64,000 nt of DNA from Rhodobiaceae bacterium (lineage in GTDB: Bacteria; Pseudomonadota; Alphaproteobacteria; Parvibaculales; Parvibaculaceae), in NCBI GenBank assembly GCA_021404525.1, contig JAAWWE010000005.1:124001-188000 (forward strand). The letters run 5' to 3'. The notes beneath the pieces are model-generated. The model was not told the origin of the DNA, made no database searches, and was given only the letters and a program-made list of their open reading frames with translations. The position numbers and the translations under genes were made by a program. Below are positions 61,265 to 64,000 of this stretch, in pieces. The stretch's first letter is position 1, and every line of letters starts with the position of its first letter.

Positions 61265-63211
61265 TTAACCCCGCCGGGCGGCGGCGACGTCCTGGAAGCT
61301 GGTTTTGCTTAACGAGCTTGGCCCCCGACCGCCTGGTCGTTTGGCAGCGTTTTGTCGATCCTGTTTGCGGCCTTGGGGGCCGGTCTTTTCGTCAAACAGT
61401 TCCGCGAGCTTGTCGGTCATGGCGCCACCCAGCTGCTCCGCATCAATGATGGTGACTGCGCGTTCATAGTAGCGGGTCACGTCATGGCCGATACCGATGG
61501 CGATGAGCTCAACTGGAGAGCGGGTCTCAATGTCTTCGATGACCTGACGCAGATGGCGTTCCAGATAGTTGCCGGCATTCACGGACAGGGTGCTGTCGTC
61601 AACCGGCGCACCGTCAGATATCACCATCATGATCTTGCGGTGCTCAGGGCGGGCGAGGAGACGATTGTGCGCCCAGATGAGGGCTTCGCCGTCGATGTTT
61701 TCTTTCAGGAGGCCTTCGCGCATCATCAGACCCAGATTGCGGCGCGCGCGGCGCCAGGGACTGTCTGCGGCTTTGTAGATGATGTGGCGCAGATCGTTCA
61801 GGCGTCCGGGGCTGCCGGGCTTGCCTTCGGAGAGCCATTTTTCACGGGCCTGACCGCCTTTCCAGGCGCGGGTTGTGAAGCCAAGAATCTCTACCTTCAC
61901 GCCACAGCGTTCCAAGGTCCGGGCGAGAATGTCGGCACAAAGGGCAGCGACTGTGATCGGGCGTCCGCGCATGGAGCCTGAATTGTCGAGCAGGAGCGTT
62001 ACAACCGTGTCGCGGAACTCGGTGTCGTTCTCCATCTTATAGGCGAGTGGCATCATGGGATCTGTAATCGCGCGGGTGAGGCGCGCGGCATCCAAGATGC
62101 CTTCTTCCAGATCGAACTCCCAGGTGCGGTTTTGCTTCGCCATCAGGCGGCGCTGTAGCCGGTTGGCCAGTCGCGAGACGACGCCATGGAGCTGGTGGAG
62201 CTGTTGGTCGAGATATTGGCGCAGGCGCGTGAGTTCTTCGAGATCACACAGGTCTTCAGCCCCAATCACTTCATCATAGGTCTGGGTGAAGACCTTGTAG
62301 GAAGGTGCGCGCGTGGCCTCTTCCATGCCGTCTGGGCGCCATGGCTGATTGCCGTCGCCCATATCTTCCATGTCTTCAGCGTCAGCGGGCATATCGTCCG
62401 CGTCCACTTCGACCAATTGTTCTTCGCCCTCTTCGCCATCCCCTTCAGCCATTTCGGCTTGTTCGGCGCTGGCGCCTTCTGGCTGTTCGGCTTCGCCGGC
62501 CTGGGCATCGTCGTCGGGCTGATCTTCGCCGCCTTCTTCGCCGTCTTGCTCGTCATCAGCGTCTTCTGGGCTGTCACCCAGTTCGTCGCCCATTTCGAGA
62601 TCGGTCAGAACATCGCGCATGACCTTGGCAAAGGCTTCCTGGTCTTCCAGAACTTCGCCCAGGCGCTCTAGATCGCCCGAGGCTTTTTCTTCAATCCAGG
62701 GGCGCCAGAAGTCGACCAGGTTTTGCGCTGCGTCTGGCACCGGCGCACCGGTCAGCTTTTCGCGCGCCATCATGGCGACGGCTTCGGCGAGCGGTGCTTC
62801 GTCCTTGTTGGTGATCTTGTCATAGCCGCGGGCCTTGCAGCGCTTTTCAAGTGCAGCGGTCAGGTTTTCACCCATGCCGGACATTTGCGTGGCGCCGATG
62901 GCTTCGACGCGGGCCTGTTCAACAGCATCAAAAATGGCGCGGGCATTGCTGCCGTCCGGTGCCAGTCTGGCATCGACTTCCGCGTCATGGTGGGCAAGGC
63001 GCAGGGCATAGGCGTCAGAGAAGCCGCGGACTTCCGCAACTTCACTGGCTTCCAGGTCACGGCTTGGCAAGGGAAGGCGTGCGCGCAGTCCGCGAAGGCC
63101 TGGAGGTTCCGTGCCAAAGGTCACGGCCAGTTCTTCCTGCTCGGCGATGGTCTTCATGGCCGCCGTCAAGGCTCGCTTGAACGGTTCGACCGGACCTTCC
63201 TTATTTTGCAT
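61265..63211 (-). CDS. cobT: Cobaltochelatase subunit CobT
   Basis: 648 residues. The N-terminal part has [20 protein letters not shown], the middle an Asp/Glu-rich stretch of about 100 residues ([19 protein letters not shown]), and the C-terminal VWA domain the [22 protein letters not shown] with [10 protein letters not shown]. CobT works with the AAA+ CobS and with CobN to insert cobalt aerobically into hydrogenobyrinate a,c-diamide. GAGGA precedes the ATG. cobS is upstream by 40 bp on the same strand. This route is used by aerobic alphaproteobacteria and supplies B12 for the mutase above. Confidence 0.96.
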   Translation of the reverse strand: MQNKEGPVEPFKRALTAAMKTIAEQEELAVTFGTEPPGLRGLRARLPLPSRDLEASEVAEVRGFSDAYALRLAHHDAEVDARLAPDGSNARAIFDAVEQARVEAIGATQMSGMGENLTAALEKRCKARGYDKITNKDEAPLAEAVAMMAREKLTGAPVPDAAQNLVDFWRPWIEEKASGDLERLGEVLEDQEAFAKVMRDVLTDLEMGDELGDSPEDADDEQDGEEGGEDQPDDDAQAGEAEQPEGASAEQAEMAEGDGEEGEEQLVEVDADDMPADAEDMEDMGDGNQPWRPDGMEEATRAPSYKVFTQTYDEVIGAEDLCDLEELTRLRQYLDQQLHQLHGVVSRLANRLQRRLMAKQNRTWEFDLEEGILDAARLTRAITDPMMPLAYKMENDTEFRDTVVTLLLDNSGSMRGRPITVAALCADILARTLERCGVKVEILGFTTRAWKGGQAREKWLSEGKPGSPGRLNDLRHIIYKAADSPWRRARRNLGLMMREGLLKENIDGEALIWAHNRLLARPEHRKIMMVISDGAPVDDSTLSVNAGNYLERHLRQVIEDIETRSPVELIAIGIGHDVTRYYERAVTIIDAEQLGGAMTDKLAELFDEKTGPQGRKQDRQNAAKRPGGRGPSSLSKTSFQDVAAARRG

Positions 63212-63251
63212 GGACGCGATCCTCAGATCCCGGCGCCCCTAAGCGTGTTGC

Positions 63252-64000
63252 TTAGGCCACCATGATGGTTGCAGCACTGTCTGGCAGATCTTCGCCAAAG
63301 CAGCGTTGGTAGAACTCGGCAACGGTTGCCCGCTCCAGCTCATCGCACTTATTGAGGAAGGTCACGCGGAACGCGAAGCCGACATCATCAAAGATCTCTG
63401 CATTCTCTGCCCAGGTGAGCACTGTCCGCGGGCTCATCACGGTAGAGATGTCGCCTTGGATGAAAGCCGCGCGGGTCAGGTCTGCAACGCGCACCATGGA
63501 GGAGACGGTTGCTTTGCCTTCTTCTGTCTTCGCGTAACTCTGTGCTTTCGCCAGAATGATGTCGGTTTCCACGTCGTGCTCCAGGTAGTTGAGCACTGTC
63601 ACGATGTTCCAGCGGTCCATCTGACCCTGGTTGATTTGCTGTGTGCCGTGATAGAGACCGCTTGTGTCCCCAAGACCGATTGTGTTTGCCGTCGCGAAAA
63701 GACGGAAGTGATCGTTCGGGCGGATCACCTTGTTCTGGTCGAGCAGGGTGAGTTTCCCCTGAACTTCGAGCACGCGCTGGATCACGAACATCACGTCGGG
63801 ACGGCCGGCGTCATATTCATCAAAGACGAGGGCCACAGGGTGCTGCAGCGCCCAGGGAAGAAGACCTTCGCGGAATTCTGTCACCTGCTTGCCGTCTTTC
63901 AGGACAATGGCGTCTTTCCCGATCAGGTCGATCCGGCTGATGTGGCTGTCGAGGTTGACGCGGATACATGGCCAGTTGAGACGCGCGGCCACCTGCTCAA
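63252..64000 (-). CDS. cobS: Cobaltochelatase subunit CobS, C-terminal part
   Basis: 249 residues visible; the reading frame continues past base 64000, so about the first 80 residues, with Walker A, are outside. Walker B is [10 protein letters not shown], sensor 1 LFATANTIG, followed by the AAA+ lid ([11 protein letters not shown]). CobS is the ATPase of the CobNST cobaltochelatase. It is directly upstream of cobT in the same operon. Confidence 0.96.
   Translation of the reverse strand, partial: EQVAARLNWPCIRVNLDSHISRIDLIGKDAIVLKDGKQVTEFREGLLPWALQHPVALVFDEYDAGRPDVMFVIQRVLEVQGKLTLLDQNKVIRPNDHFRLFATANTIGLGDTSGLYHGTQQINQGQMDRWNIVTVLNYLEHDVETDIILAKAQSYAKTEEGKATVSSMVRVADLTRAAFIQGDISTVMSPRTVLTWAENAEIFDDVGFAFRVTFLNKCDELERATVAEFYQRCFGEDLPDSAATIMVA

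Overview
The window is a 64 kb piece of a bacterial chromosome, most probably from an alphaproteobacterium. The evidence is an aerobic cobaltochelatase pair (CobT and CobS), an RpoH-type sigma factor, a PAS_5-type single-domain protein, and the block SUV3-like helicase / S4 protein / 7Fe ferredoxin / CarD. The density of acyl-CoA, SDR, luciferase-like and alpha/beta-hydrolase genes suggests a lipid- or hydrocarbon-degrading lineage of the Parvibaculales/Rhodobiaceae kind. That placement is inference: there is no rRNA in the window. I see no phage, transposase, plasmid or CRISPR.

Layout. 1-3392: end of a fatty-acyl-CoA ligase, then a LimB-like flavin monooxygenase, a TetR regulator and a divergent SDR. 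3400-8623: a seven-gene minus-strand catabolic operon (two carboxymuconolactone-decarboxylase-like proteins, SDR, metallo-hydrolase, two glutathione transferases, GNAT). 8757-12702: DUF924 protein, chemoreceptor, HSL-type esterase. 12771-17818: a minus-strand operon of a DsbA-like isomerase, GlpD, a lipid kinase and an alkyl-DHAP-synthase-like flavoprotein. 17945-20677: three tandem paralogous alpha/beta hydrolases. 20745-27655: SDR, a phosphotransferase/GNAT/agmatinase operon, PAS protein, acyl-CoA dehydrogenase and a crotonase. 27701-35445: PilZ protein, DUF6165 protein, heptosyltransferase-like protein, methyltransferase, LysR with two pirins, an XRE regulator, small membrane proteins and tRNA-Arg(CCU).

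35670-38978 is a plus-strand group: small membrane ORF, degenerate LuxR-type response regulator, nuclease-like secreted protein and M48 lipoprotein peptidase. 38975-45974 is a minus-strand information-processing block: helicase, S4 protein, TerB-like protein, ferredoxin, a CarD protein with a histone-H1-like Lys/Ala N-terminal region, and RpoH. 46327-51508: acyl-CoA dehydrogenase, phosphatase, ArsR/SRPBCC pair and a large sensor kinase. 51983-57173: B12-dependent methylmalonyl-CoA mutase and its GTPase MeaB, separated by two DUF3108 proteins on the other strand. 57382-61007: ribosomal protein L28, a VUT-like membrane protein, phytase-like protein, TetR and a crotonase. 61265-64000: cobT and the C-terminal part of cobS.

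How the parts fit. Acyl-CoA ligase, dehydrogenases and crotonases feed beta-oxidation. Odd-chain or branched products would pass through methylmalonyl-CoA mutase, whose cofactor needs CobST and whose integrity needs MeaB. The most unusual items are the H1-like/CarD fusion, the phosphoacceptor-less response regulator with a small membrane ORF directly upstream, the GlpD/lipid kinase/AGPS-like operon, the triplicated hydrolases, and a perfect 14-bp palindrome placed exactly between the -35 and -10 boxes of the mutase promoter.
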